From Chitinophaga ginsengisoli (GTDB lineage: Bacteria; Bacteroidota; Bacteroidia; Chitinophagales; Chitinophagaceae): 64,000 bases of DNA. Position 1 is the stretch's first letter. Every line of letters begins with the position of its first letter. The notes under the pieces are model-generated. The model made no database searches and was not told the origin of the DNA. It saw nothing but the letters and a program-made list of their open reading frames with translations. The stretch is taken from contig NZ_PYGK01000002.1 in the NCBI RefSeq assembly GCF_003014595.1, positions 393,555 to 457,554 of the forward strand, given 5' to 3'. A program made the position numbers and the translations under genes. This document shows positions 42,894 to 52,474 of the stretch, piece after piece.

Positions 42894-43958
42894 ATGACAG
42901 CAAAAAACCTCCTGCAGCAAAGACTGGCCAACCAGCAATTGATACGTCCTGCCTTTGGTTCCGCACCGGAACTCGTACACTGGTGCGGGGCCATACAGGC
43001 ACAGGATTATGAAATGTCCAAATGGGCAGTAGGTATGCGGCTTCCTGCGGCTACCAGCGAACAGATAGAAGCGGCTATCACTAAAGGAGAATTGGTCCGT
43101 ACCCACATACTACGCCCTACCTGGCATCTTGTACATCCGGAAGATGTACGCTGGATGATGACGCTATCAGGCCCCTGTATAGAACAGTCCATGGGCACTT
43201 ATAACCGGAAACTGGAACTCGACAGTACCGTCTTCCGGAAAAGCCATAAAGTGCTTGAAAAAGCCCTGAGAGACGGCAAACAACTAACCCGGCCGGAGCT
43301 GGCAGACATACTGGAAAAAGCGAAGATCCCGACCAATGATCTCCGGATGAATTTCCTCCTTATAAAAGCTGAACTGGATATGGTCATCTGTAATGGTGGC
43401 AAACGGGATAAACAGATCACCTATGCCCTGTTTGAAGAACGTGTACCCGTAGCCAAACCGTTCACGAAAGAAGAATCCCTCGCTACGCTGGCGCTCCGTT
43501 ATTTTAACAGCCACGGACCCGCTACCCTTAAAGATTTCACAGGCTGGAGCGGATTGCCTATTACCCAGGCAAGACTGGGACTCAACCTGGTAAAAGATCG
43601 ACTGAATAAAGAAACCGTTTCCGAACTGGAATACTGGGGACCGGCCAATGCACCAGACATTAAAACCACTGATAATCAGATCCTGTTAATACCAAACTAC
43701 GATGAATACCTTGTCGCTTATAAAGACAGAGACATCATTTACGACGGGCAGAACGATGATCATCTAAGCAGGGAAGGCAATCCCCTCTTCAACAATATCA
43801 TACTCATCAAGGGACAGATTGCCGGCGTATGGAGACGTACGATCAAAAAGAAAGAGGTAGTGATGGACTTACAGACATTTACGCCACTCAATAAAACGGA
43901 GCAGGCTAAACTGGATAAGGAAGTGGCGAGATATAAGCAATTCATCCACTTACAATAA
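42894..43958 (+). CDS. Winged-helix protein of the AlkZ/YcaQ DNA glycosylase family
   Basis: A 354-aa member of the HTH_42 family. The catalytic QxQ motif of AlkZ-type glycosylases is present as Q35-A-Q37 (GAIQAQDYEMSKW), followed by the expected RTHILRPTWHLVHPED signature. Characterised relatives excise bulky alkylated or cross-linked bases; others (AlkX, self-resistance AlkZ) protect against specific genotoxins. It is 58 nt downstream of the frnE-like gene and may share its transcript, which would group it with a stress response. Confidence 0.85.
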   Translation: MTAKNLLQQRLANQQLIRPAFGSAPELVHWCGAIQAQDYEMSKWAVGMRLPAATSEQIEAAITKGELVRTHILRPTWHLVHPEDVRWMMTLSGPCIEQSMGTYNRKLELDSTVFRKSHKVLEKALRDGKQLTRPELADILEKAKIPTNDLRMNFLLIKAELDMVICNGGKRDKQITYALFEERVPVAKPFTKEESLATLALRYFNSHGPATLKDFTGWSGLPITQARLGLNLVKDRLNKETVSELEYWGPANAPDIKTTDNQILLIPNYDEYLVAYKDRDIIYDGQNDDHLSREGNPLFNNIILIKGQIAGVWRRTIKKKEVVMDLQTFTPLNKTEQAKLDKEVARYKQFIHLQ

Positions 43959-43977
43959 TATGCATTAAATTGGGTGC

Positions 43978-45306
43978 ATGTTTACCCGGTTCATCAAACT
44001 ATTGCCAGCCGTCATTCTCATCTGCTGTGCACATGTCGTATCAGCACAACGTGGTAATGCGCTGAAGGCTGACCTGCAGCTGCTGAAAAATAAGCTGGAA
44101 ACCATCCATCCAGACTTATATGCCTATACGTCTGAAACGCGGTTGGAACAATTGTTTGACAGCTGCTATCAGCAGCTGAACGATGACACGGACGACAGGC
44201 TATTCTACGGTATCGTCAAAGTATTATTAAGCGCTGTAAAGGATGGTCATTTGTCCACAGGTGCGTCACCGCACTTTTCTCAGGTCATTCATACCGAAAA
44301 CAGCTATCTGCCACTGATCACGTATTTTAAAGGAGACAGCATCTTCATTGTCAACAGTATTGATAACAAGATACCTGCCGGCAGTCGCCTGATCAGTATC
44401 AACTCTCATCCTGCTGATGCTATGCGACAAAAGATGTACGACTACCTGATGTCAGACGGCTACAACACGACTAAAAAAGCGCTGGTGCTTAACCAGATCT
44501 TCTATTTCTATTATTATCTCGCCTATGGCAATTCCGCAGGATTTACCGTAGAATACGTTTCTCCCTCCGGGGATTATTCAACTGTCGCACTGCCTGCCAT
44601 CGAAGAAAAAGCCATCAATACACTAAAGATCACTGAGGAAGAAAAGCCTTTGTTATCCGCCACATTTACGGAAGACAACATCTGCATACTTAGTATCGGG
44701 ACCTTCGCCGCAACTGATCTGCAACAGGCAAAGCTTGACTATACTGCATTTCTTGGAAAGACTTTCCGGAGAATAAAACAGGACCGGGCGCAGCAACTCA
44801 TTATCGACCTGCGTGAGAATGGTGGCGGAAGAGATGCATACGGTGTGCTATTGTACTCCTATCTCACCAAACAGGCATTCTCTTATTACAGCTACCTCGA
44901 GAAGGACCAAAAGAAACTGTCAGGTAAACCAGGACTGGGCAAACAAAAACCTGCTGCAATACCCTACAGCGGGGCTGTCTGGATATTGACCGGAGGTAAT
45001 ACTTTCTCTGCCGCGGCAGAATTCTGCGCTGTTGCTTACAGTAATCACAGGGCCACTTTCATCGGAGAGGAAACTGGTGGAGCGTATGAAGGGAATCACT
45101 CCGGACAATTGATACAGGTCGAATTACCATCCAGTAAAGTCACTGTCTGGATACCTACTACCAAATATGTCATGGATGTGATTCCCGCAAAATATCCCGG
45201 ACATGGGATCATTCCTCATCTGCAGGTACAGCCTTCTGCAGAAGAATATCTGCATCATGAAGACAGGGTGCTACAGGAGGCGCTGTCAGAAGCCCGTTCC
45301 CATTAG
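43978..45306 (+). CDS. Exported S41-family peptidase-like protein
   Basis: A 442-aa protein with a signal peptide (ending VVSAQ). It has the S41 (tail-specific/C-terminal processing) fold: VKDGHLST with His91 in the conserved place, a PDZ-like middle (AGSRLISINSHPADAM), LIIDLRENGGGRDAYG, and the nucleophile Ser344 in GGNTFSAAAEF. A Tricorn-type Ser/His arrangement is therefore likely. It acts in the periplasm. It starts 19 nt after the AlkZ-like gene, and its end converges on the metal efflux operon with a gap of 6 nt. Confidence 0.85.
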   Translation: MFTRFIKLLPAVILICCAHVVSAQRGNALKADLQLLKNKLETIHPDLYAYTSETRLEQLFDSCYQQLNDDTDDRLFYGIVKVLLSAVKDGHLSTGASPHFSQVIHTENSYLPLITYFKGDSIFIVNSIDNKIPAGSRLISINSHPADAMRQKMYDYLMSDGYNTTKKALVLNQIFYFYYYLAYGNSAGFTVEYVSPSGDYSTVALPAIEEKAINTLKITEEEKPLLSATFTEDNICILSIGTFAATDLQQAKLDYTAFLGKTFRRIKQDRAQQLIIDLRENGGGRDAYGVLLYSYLTKQAFSYYSYLEKDQKKLSGKPGLGKQKPAAIPYSGAVWILTGGNTFSAAAEFCAVAYSNHRATFIGEETGGAYEGNHSGQLIQVELPSSKVTVWIPTTKYVMDVIPAKYPGHGIIPHLQVQPSAEEYLHHEDRVLQEALSEARSH

Positions 45307-45312
45307 TCAGTA

Positions 45313-46479
45313 CTAGTGCTCCTCTTCTTCTCCTGTGTTCTTTAATTTGGAGAATAATGCATAGGCGCCTTTTACAACCACCTCTGCCCCTTTGATATCA
45401 AAGCCAGGTGGCATGATCACTTCGGTATAACCTAATTCGCTATTGCCTTTTTCAATGGTCAGCATCTCAAACAGATAATTTCCTTCCACTCCTGCCTCAC
45501 GGCCTTTTGCGATAAAGATACAAGGCTTGCCTTCAAACTGGATTATCGCTTCATCAGGCAAGGCATTTACCATGGCATTACCTGTCTCGATCCAGGCAGT
45601 GAGGTACATGCCAGGCAGCAGTTCCCGGTCTTCTTTGTCCAGGTGACAGTGTACCTGCACAGTACGTTCATCGCTGATCTCGCGACCTATGAGATGCACC
45701 CGGGCACTACGTTGTGTGGTCTCATTCGCCAGCGTGAAACGGACACGTTGTTCCAGTTTTAGCTTGGGAATATCCTTTTCAAAGATGGTCAGTTCCGCAT
45801 GCAGGTGTTCTGTATTGACAATCTCAAAGAGTTTGTCGGCCGGATTCACATAAGCGCCAATATTGGTATTCACGGCAGTCACATACCCTGTAATGGGACT
45901 ATACAACTGAATTGTATTCTGGATATTTCCGCCATCCAGATTGGCCAGGTCAATATTGAGCAATTTCAGCTTCTCCTGTAATCCCTTGATGCGGGCGGCG
46001 TTGGAGAGATAGTTCGCTTTCGCCTGCTGGAACACTTTCTGCGCATTGACGTTCTCTTTCGCCAGTACTTCCTGCCGCTGATATTCTGCCAGCAGGTATT
46101 CCTGCTGTCCTTTATTTTCCAGGTAGTCCTGCTGCAACTGAATAAGATCCGGATGTTGCAGGGAAACGACTACCTGTCCCTTATGGATCAGGGAGCCTTG
46201 TAATAATTCTGTATTCTTTACAAAAGCACCGAATGGTGCGGAGATGGTGACCATACTTTGCGGCGGCACATCCAATTTGCCGTTGGCGCGGATATTACTG
46301 CTGATCTGTTTAGGTTCGATCTTGCCTGTTTTCACGCCAACGGTGGTATACTGTGCAGATGTTAATTCCGCTATCATTCCTTCTGCGGCAGCATGTTGTT
46401 CTTCCTGTTCCACTTTTTCTGTTTTACTACCACAGGCGGCTAAGGAGATGATCAGGGCACTATATATGAGATACTTCAT
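45313..46479 (-). CDS. Periplasmic adaptor of heavy-metal RND efflux, CzcB/CusB-like
   Basis: A 388-aa membrane-fusion lipoprotein: the signal ends SLAAC, giving lipidated Cys16. The barrel-sandwich hairpin region starts GKLDVPPQSMVTISAPF and closes IQLYSPITGYVTAVNTNIG, with a helical hairpin between (QQEYLLAEYQRQEVLAKENV). It bridges the inner-membrane pump and outer-membrane channel. It is the last gene of the efflux operon, 12 nt after the pump-channel fusion. The gene name czcB would fit. Confidence 0.9.
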   Translation of the reverse strand: MKYLIYSALIISLAACGSKTEKVEQEEQHAAAEGMIAELTSAQYTTVGVKTGKIEPKQISSNIRANGKLDVPPQSMVTISAPFGAFVKNTELLQGSLIHKGQVVVSLQHPDLIQLQQDYLENKGQQEYLLAEYQRQEVLAKENVNAQKVFQQAKANYLSNAARIKGLQEKLKLLNIDLANLDGGNIQNTIQLYSPITGYVTAVNTNIGAYVNPADKLFEIVNTEHLHAELTIFEKDIPKLKLEQRVRFTLANETTQRSARVHLIGREISDERTVQVHCHLDKEDRELLPGMYLTAWIETGNAMVNALPDEAIIQFEGKPCIFIAKGREAGVEGNYLFEMLTIEKGNSELGYTEVIMPPGFDIKGAEVVVKGAYALFSKLKNTGEEEEH

Positions 46480-46491
46480 GATGTCTGTTGA

Positions 46492-49400
46492 TTATTGTTG
46501 TACGTTCAGCATTTGTAAGGACAATACTGCATTGTTATAGTCACGGATCGTTTGCAGGTAAGCTTCACGGATGTTAAATACTTCCTGCAGACTTAAGAGA
46601 TAAGTAGTATATCCTACATCTCCTTTTTCATATCCCAGCAATGCTTGTTTTTCTATGAGCATCGCATTGGGCATGGCCGTTTCCTGGTAATAATCCAGGC
46701 TGCTCTTATAACGGGAGAACTGTGCCACTGCCTGCTGCCACCGGCTTTTCAGTTCAACGTTCGACTGCTGGTAGTTGAAGTCGGCCTGTATCCTGCGCTG
46801 CTCCGCCGCTTTCACTCTTGCGCGGAAAGGACCCAGCCATAAAGGAATAGAAACACCCGCATGCCATCCCTGGAAACGGTCGCCCCCTTTGGCAATGGAA
46901 GTACCCGCACTATTGAGCGAAGTACCTATCAGCGACTGGTTAAAATAACCGATTGACAGGTCTGGCAACAGCGCATTCGCTTCCAGCTTTTTTTCCTTTT
47001 CCTGGATGACCACCTGTTGCTGTTGCCACTGTAATGCGGGATAGTGCTGTAGCTGCGCAGAATCGCTGATAGTACCTGCCGGTAAAGGCGTCAATGTTTC
47101 TTTGGCAATAAGCAGCGGAGTAGTGCTGCCGGATAAGCCTTGTAATCCCGACAGCAGCACCTGTTCTTCAGCGAGACTTTGCCTGTTGAGATGCTGTATC
47201 TCGGCCAGTCTCGTTTCTGCGGAGGTTTTCTCTAATAGTCCTGTTTCACCTGTTTTGAACTTCAGGTCTGCCGCTTTTACAAAATGTTGATAGATGCTAT
47301 CCTTCTGCACCAACATCTGCTGGTATGCATACAAGTATTGCAACTGGTACCAGACCTGCTTTACCTGGAATACCAGTTCATGTTTGGTTACAGCCTGCTG
47401 CAGTTTACTACCTTGCAGCTGTGCATCGTACAAGGAGGCCTTTGCACCGAATACAGAAGGGAATGGGATCTTTTGGGTAACGGTGATATTATTATCGCTT
47501 TTGACATAGCTATTGTATTGCCCATACAGCAGACCAATGTCTGTTTTGGGCAATTCTCCGGCAGTTCGCTTCAGCTGTTTATAATAGTCTACACCAGCTC
47601 CTGCTGCCTGTAGTTCTTTATTCTGCTGTAGTGTCAGCTGTATGAGCCCATCGAGTGTAAGTGGCTGTTGTGCATGCGTGAGCAGGGGAGCACCTGCCAG
47701 CAGCAACAGGATCGTGACTGTTTTATGCATGTTTCCGGTGCTTTTTATTTTTTCGGATAAGATGTAAAGGCAGGGCAGCACAAACAAGGTAAGCAGGGTC
47801 GCGGTTATCAGTCCGCCGATAACCACTGTGGCCAGTGGCTTCTGTACTTCAGCACCACTTCCGTGCGACAAAGCCATCGGCAGGAAACCAAGGGAAGCCA
47901 CCGTAGCTGTCATGATCACAGGGCGCAAGCGGGTACCGGTACCCTGCATGACGATCTCGCGCAGGTCAGTAAGGCCCTCTTTACGAAGGCGGTTGAATTC
48001 AGCAATGAGTACAATGCCATTTAGCACCGCCACACCGAAGAGCGCGATAAAACCGACAGCGGCTGAAATGCTGAAAGCCATTCCCCGTAACCATAAAGCC
48101 ACAATGCCACCAACTGCAGATAAGGGAATTGCTGTGTAAATAAGTAAGCCCTGCTTTACAGAACCAAAGGAGAAATATAGTAGAATGAATATCAGCAGTA
48201 GTGCTACCGGTACTGCTATCTTGAGGCGAGACCGCGCCTGTTGCAGGTTTTCAAATGAGCCACCGTATGTTACGTAGTAGCCGGAAGACATCTTAACTTT
48301 CTGTGCTACCTTCTGTTGTAACTCATTCACGATGCTCTCCACATCTCTTCCCCGCACGTTAAATCCAACAGTGATACGCCGTTTGGCATCATCGCGCTGG
48401 ATCTGGTTAGGTCCTACTTTCAGGCTGACATCTGCAACCTGGTTCAAAGGTACCTGGTTGCCATTGGGAGCGGTGACATACAATGCTGATACATCTTCCA
48501 GGCCTGCCCGGCTTTGTTTATCCAGTCTGACCACCAGGTCATATCTTTTCTCTCCTTCATAGACAACGCCTGCACGCTGACCAGCGAAGGCGGTATTGAT
48601 GACAGTATTGATGTCTTCTATATTCAGACCGAACCTCGCAATCTGGTCACGGTGATATTGCACCACGATCTGCGGAAGACCGGAAGATTGTTCCACATAA
48701 AGATCTGTCGCACCGCGTATACCACTCACCACACTACCCACCTTCTGGGCATAGGCGGCCAGCCTGTCCAGGTCTTCACCGTATATCTTTACGACCACAT
48801 CCTGCCGGGCGCCGGTCATCAGTTCATTGAAACGCATCTGTATCGGTTGCTGGAAGCCAAAACTCACGCCGGGGATCGCCTCCAGTGCTTCCGTCATTTT
48901 ATCTGCCAGTTCATCCCTGTTGTCTGCCTTTGTCCATTCAGAGCGGTCTTTCAGGGTAACGATCAGGTCACAGGCTTCTACCGGCATAGGGTCTGTAGGG
49001 ATCTCACTACTACCGACCTTCCCCACTACTTCCTTTACCTCATCAGGGAATTGTTTCAACAGTATATCGGCGGCCTTCCCCGCAACGTCTATTGTTTCAT
49101 ACAGGCTGCTGCCGGTCAGTAATCTTGTTTCCACAGCAAAATCGCCTTCATCCAGGGACGGAATAAATTCCGCTCCCAACCGGGTGAACAACAGGAGACT
49201 CGCGCCGAATAACAGGATAGATACAACAATGACCGCACGTTTAAAGCGTAGCACGGATGTTAACACCCTGGCATAAATACGATGAAGATAATCCATGATC
49301 CTGTCTGACAAGGTGCGTTTATGTACAGCCTTTTTACTCAGGAACAATGCACTCGCCATCGGCACATAGGTCAATGAGAGAATAAAGGCGCCTAAGATGG

Positions 49401-50850
49401 CAAATGAGACCGTCTGCGCCATTGGGCGGAACATCTTCCCTTCCACACCGGAAAGTGCCAGAATAGGCAGATAAACGATCAATATGATGATCTCTCCAAA
49501 AGCAGCAGAGGTTCTGATACGACTTGCGGCGGTATAGACTTCATCATCCATTTCCGCCTGTGTAAATGCAACACCTGTTTTTCGTAGTCCTAAGTGATGC
49601 ATAGTCGCCTCCACGATGATCACTGCACCATCTACGATCAGGCCAAAGTCGATCGCTCCAAGGCTCATCAGGTTACCGGAGACATTGAAGAGCTGCATCA
49701 TACAGATGGCAAACAACATGGCAAGCGGAATAACGGATGCCACGATCAGGCCGGCCCTGAGGTTACCCAACAGTAGTACCAGCACAAAGATGACGATAAG
49801 TGCGCCTTCAGCCAGGTTACGCACCACGGTCTCTACGGCATTGTTCACCAGCTTTGTTCTGTCAAGGAAAGGTTCTATCAGCACTCCTTCCGGCAGGGTC
49901 TTTTCTATCTGTCTGATCCTTTCCTTTACGTTCCTGATCACGGCAGAGGAGTTAGCGCCTTTCAGCATCAGTACGATGGCGCCTACCCTTTCGCCTTCCA
50001 CATTACGCGTCATGGCACCGTAACGGATAGCGTGGCCATAGCCTACTTTTCCTACGTTTTCGATCAGCACGGGAATACCACTACTATGTGTTTTTACCAC
50101 TACATTGTTGATATCTTCCAGGCTGCTTATCAATCCTTCGCTGCGGATGAACCAGGCATTGGGTCTTTTATCAATGTAGGCGCCACCGGTATTCTGGTTG
50201 TTCTTTGCCAGCGCATTGAATACATCAGTAATACTGAGGTCCATACTACGCAGCTTTTCAGGGTCAAGGGCGATCTCGTATTGTTTGAGATAACCACCAA
50301 AGCTGCTCACATCCGCCACACCGGGCACGCCCAGTAATTGCCTGCGGATAATCCAGTCCTGTATACTGCGCAGCTCCATGGCATTGTATCTTTTTTCATA
50401 GCCTGGCTTTGTATGAACGACATACTGGTATATCTCTCCGAGTCCGGTGGTAACAGGCGCCAGTTCCGGATCTCCCACACCAGCAGGGATCTGTTCCCTT
50501 ACAGTCCCCAGCCGTTCGCTGACTTGTTGCCGGGCCCAGTAGACATCTATATTTTCCTGGAAAACGACGGTTACTACACTCAGGCCAAACCGGGAAAAGG
50601 AACGTACTTCAGTAATACCAGGAATGGACGCAACGGATTGTTCCACCGGGAAAGTGACAAGCCGTTCTATGTCCTGTGCTGCCTGTGAAGGTGCAGTGGT
50701 GATGATCTGCACCTGGTTGTTGGTGATGTCGGGTAATGCGTCTATAGGCAACCTCGTGATGGCGTAAATGCCCCACGCGATCAGCCCGACGATAAAGAGT
50801 ATAATGATCAGTTTATTCCGCACGGAAAAACCGATGATCTTATCGAGCAT
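46492..50850 (-). CDS. czcA: CzcA-type metal RND pump fused to TolC-like channel
   Basis: A 1452-aa fusion. Residues 1-1037 form a heavy-metal RND pump. The proton/cation relay of divalent exporters is seen as D401, D407 and E414 in AIDFGLIVDGAVIIVE, as in CzcA/CnrA rather than monovalent CusA. Then, after KIKSTGN, Met1041 begins MHKTVTILLLLAGAPLLTHA, which reads as a complete signal peptide, followed by a TolC-like outer-membrane factor of about 390 residues. The fusion may therefore be cut by signal peptidase after translocation. Such pump-channel fusions are common in Bacteroidota. Likely substrates are Zn2+, Co2+, Ni2+ or Cd2+. It lies between the DUF6660 gene (43 nt upstream) and the adaptor gene (12 nt downstream). 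Confidence 0.92.
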   Translation of the reverse strand: MLDKIIGFSVRNKLIIILFIVGLIAWGIYAITRLPIDALPDITNNQVQIITTAPSQAAQDIERLVTFPVEQSVASIPGITEVRSFSRFGLSVVTVVFQENIDVYWARQQVSERLGTVREQIPAGVGDPELAPVTTGLGEIYQYVVHTKPGYEKRYNAMELRSIQDWIIRRQLLGVPGVADVSSFGGYLKQYEIALDPEKLRSMDLSITDVFNALAKNNQNTGGAYIDKRPNAWFIRSEGLISSLEDINNVVVKTHSSGIPVLIENVGKVGYGHAIRYGAMTRNVEGERVGAIVLMLKGANSSAVIRNVKERIRQIEKTLPEGVLIEPFLDRTKLVNNAVETVVRNLAEGALIVIFVLVLLLGNLRAGLIVASVIPLAMLFAICMMQLFNVSGNLMSLGAIDFGLIVDGAVIIVEATMHHLGLRKTGVAFTQAEMDDEVYTAASRIRTSAAFGEIIILIVYLPILALSGVEGKMFRPMAQTVSFAILGAFILSLTYVPMASALFLSKKAVHKRTLSDRIMDYLHRIYARVLTSVLRFKRAVIVVSILLFGASLLLFTRLGAEFIPSLDEGDFAVETRLLTGSSLYETIDVAGKAADILLKQFPDEVKEVVGKVGSSEIPTDPMPVEACDLIVTLKDRSEWTKADNRDELADKMTEALEAIPGVSFGFQQPIQMRFNELMTGARQDVVVKIYGEDLDRLAAYAQKVGSVVSGIRGATDLYVEQSSGLPQIVVQYHRDQIARFGLNIEDINTVINTAFAGQRAGVVYEGEKRYDLVVRLDKQSRAGLEDVSALYVTAPNGNQVPLNQVADVSLKVGPNQIQRDDAKRRITVGFNVRGRDVESIVNELQQKVAQKVKMSSGYYVTYGGSFENLQQARSRLKIAVPVALLLIFILLYFSFGSVKQGLLIYTAIPLSAVGGIVALWLRGMAFSISAAVGFIALFGVAVLNGIVLIAEFNRLRKEGLTDLREIVMQGTGTRLRPVIMTATVASLGFLPMALSHGSGAEVQKPLATVVIGGLITATLLTLFVLPCLYILSEKIKSTGNMHKTVTILLLLAGAPLLTHAQQPLTLDGLIQLTLQQNKELQAAGAGVDYYKQLKRTAGELPKTDIGLLYGQYNSYVKSDNNITVTQKIPFPSVFGAKASLYDAQLQGSKLQQAVTKHELVFQVKQVWYQLQYLYAYQQMLVQKDSIYQHFVKAADLKFKTGETGLLEKTSAETRLAEIQHLNRQSLAEEQVLLSGLQGLSGSTTPLLIAKETLTPLPAGTISDSAQLQHYPALQWQQQQVVIQEKEKKLEANALLPDLSIGYFNQSLIGTSLNSAGTSIAKGGDRFQGWHAGVSIPLWLGPFRARVKAAEQRRIQADFNYQQSNVELKSRWQQAVAQFSRYKSSLDYYQETAMPNAMLIEKQALLGYEKGDVGYTTYLLSLQEVFNIREAYLQTIRDYNNAVLSLQMLNVQQ

Positions 50851-50893
50851 GGATGTAGTTTATAATGATGAATAAGGGAATAATATGGACGTA

Positions 50894-51169
50894 TTATGCC
50901 CTGGGAGGGTTCCAGCATTTCGCTGTATAACCGGGAAGAGAGAGGATCCGGTATTCAGTATAAGGGGTATAAATAATGTTCGTAACGGGTTCTATCTGTA
51001 CTGTCTTTTCCAATACTACGGGAACAGAGCAGTTATGGCAATTGAAGAAAGGAGAACATATACCTTGTGGCGCATCATGCCTGTCGCCTTCGCAATTATC
51101 AAAATTGCAACAGGGAATGACTGCCATCAGCAGCACATAGATCGATATGATCAATGTAAATACTTTCAT
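50894..51169 (-). CDS. DUF6660 small cysteine-rich exported protein
   Basis: A 91-aa protein with an N-terminal hydrophobic signal (FTLIISIYVLLMAVIPCC) and a mature part containing IPCCNFDNCEG, GICSPFFNCHNC and a late cysteine. Such short Cys/His-rich proteins labelled DUF6660 are usual first genes of CzcA-type operons in Bacteroidota. A periplasmic metal-binding or sensing role is inferred from the cysteines and context only. It heads the minus-strand efflux operon. Confidence 0.78.
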   Translation of the reverse strand: MKVFTLIISIYVLLMAVIPCCNFDNCEGDRHDAPQGICSPFFNCHNCSVPVVLEKTVQIEPVTNIIYTPYTEYRILSLPGYTAKCWNPPRA

Positions 51170-51179
51170 AATGCCGGGT

Positions 51180-51187
51180 CAAATATA
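51180..51187 (-). promoter_or_regulatory. Candidate -7 box of the metal efflux operon
   Basis: TATATTTG on the minus strand fits TAnnTTTG and ends 10 bp before the DUF6660 start codon, implying a very short leader. No -33 element is apparent, so support is modest. Confidence 0.35.
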
Positions 51188-51244
51188 GGTCAATCATCAG
51201 ATTTATTTGTAATGAAAGATTGCAACACTGTTGTCAGTCGGAAG

Positions 51245-51290
51245 GAAAGGCGCATAGATGTAGCTGTCTGACAGGTATCTATGGCCTTTC
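51245..51290 (-). terminator. Hairpin after the YeiH-like gene
   Basis: GAAAGGC and CATAGAT (51245-51259, one bulged G) pair with ATCTATGGCCTTTC (51277-51290). It starts 4 nt past the stop codon on the minus strand. There is no clean U-run (CCTTTCCTTCC follows), so termination is probable rather than certain. Confidence 0.5.
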
Positions 51291-51293
51291 TGC

Positions 51294-52286
51294 TTATTTC
51301 GCCAATTGTAGCACGGCCCACAGGGCAGCACCGGAAATGATCACCCATAAAAGCACACCTTGTATCAATGGTCTTACACCTACGCCTTTCAGTACAGCAC
51401 CGGATAATCCTGCACCGATCAGGAACAGGGTAACAGTGAGACCGGTCTTTGCTACGTGTACGATCGTCTCACTGACAGGCTGCATTGGTATATAAGTATG
51501 TATGATCATGGCCAGGATGAACAAGCCTATGAAGTATGGTATTTTCATTTTCTGTTTGCCTGTTTTGAAACAGAAGGCGGTCAACAGTACTACTGGTATG
51601 ATCCAGAGTGCACGGGCAAGTTTAACGGTGGTGGCTATTTCGAGTGCTTCAGGACCATATTTGCTGGCGGCTCCTACAACAGAACTGGTGTCGTGAATAG
51701 CAATAGCGCTCCACAACCCGAACTGCGTCTGTGTCATATGCAGGAGATGACCAATAAAGGGGAACAGGAAGAGTGCTGCTGAGTTCAGGATGAAAACCGT
51801 GCCCAGGGCAACTGACAATTGTTTTTCTTCCGCTCTGATAACGGGGGAAATAGCTGCGATAGCGCTTCCTCCACAGATGGCGGTACCACAGGAGATGAGA
51901 TGTGATGTTTTGGTATCAATCTTTAATAGCTTCCCCGCTATATAGCCTATTACCAGGGTACCGGTAATAGAGGCTATGGTAAATAAAAATCCTTCGCTGC
52001 CGGCTTTTACAGCGCTATGGATGTTCATACCGAAACCCAGTCCTACGACAGAGATCTGCAATAATATATGTGTGGCTTTATGATTAAGATGAAGGAAGGG
52101 ATGCCCTATAAACTGTGCGATGATCAAGCCTGTTACCAGGGCTACAGGTGGAGTTACCCAGGGTGTCAGACAGGCGGTCAGCGCCAACACAAATATCACT
52201 TCGCGGGTAGTGATGCTTCTGTCCAGGAAATGCTTTTTCACGATGCCTTCCTCAATCGTCTTTTCATTGTGCACTATTGTATTCAT
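51294..52286 (-). CDS. YeiH-family putative sulfate exporter
   Basis: A 330-aa polytopic membrane protein started at ATG 52286 (MNTIVHNEKTIEEG); a 20-residue longer frame starts inside the divergent regulatory region. About ten hydrophobic helices are visible, with family marks VGLGFGMNIHSAVKAG, CGTAICGGSAIAAI and WSAIAIHDTSSVVGAA. The YeiH family is annotated as putative sulfate exporter; direct evidence for the substrate is thin. The gene is divergent from a TetR regulator with about 190 bp between starts. Confidence 0.87.
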   Translation of the reverse strand: MNTIVHNEKTIEEGIVKKHFLDRSITTREVIFVLALTACLTPWVTPPVALVTGLIIAQFIGHPFLHLNHKATHILLQISVVGLGFGMNIHSAVKAGSEGFLFTIASITGTLVIGYIAGKLLKIDTKTSHLISCGTAICGGSAIAAISPVIRAEEKQLSVALGTVFILNSAALFLFPFIGHLLHMTQTQFGLWSAIAIHDTSSVVGAASKYGPEALEIATTVKLARALWIIPVVLLTAFCFKTGKQKMKIPYFIGLFILAMIIHTYIPMQPVSETIVHVAKTGLTVTLFLIGAGLSGAVLKGVGVRPLIQGVLLWVIISGAALWAVLQLAK

Positions 52287-52421
52287 ATGCTTGATCTTTT
52301 GATGGCACAAAGTTGCGCTATATCTCCTGTCAAAGGAAATCATCATTGGTAATATCCGATAACCTGAGGTTATCCGTTATGTATCCTGAAAGTTATCTAC
52401 CCATCAGCAGGAAAAGATTTA

Positions 52422-52451
52422 TTTGGCAAATAATACCGATTGGTATATTTT
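52422..52451 (+). promoter_or_regulatory. TetR operator within its own promoter
   Basis: TTTG (52422-52425) and TATATTTT (52444-52451) form a plausible -33/-7 pair 18 bp apart. ATACCGATTGGTAT (52433-52446), an inverted ATACC-N4-GGTAT, lies between and across the -7 element. It precedes the TetR start by 28 bp and would allow autorepression. Confidence 0.65.
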
Positions 52452-52474
52452 TACATCGTCTTAATGAAAGTGAT

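Noticed and set aside
48514..49122. + strand frame (202 aa) opposite czcA
   Set aside because: Antisense shadow within a strongly supported RND gene.
46492..50850. CusA copper/silver exporter
   Set aside because: The DFG-DGA-VE motif (D401, D407, E414) is that of divalent cation exporters; the methionine-rich relay of CusA is not seen.
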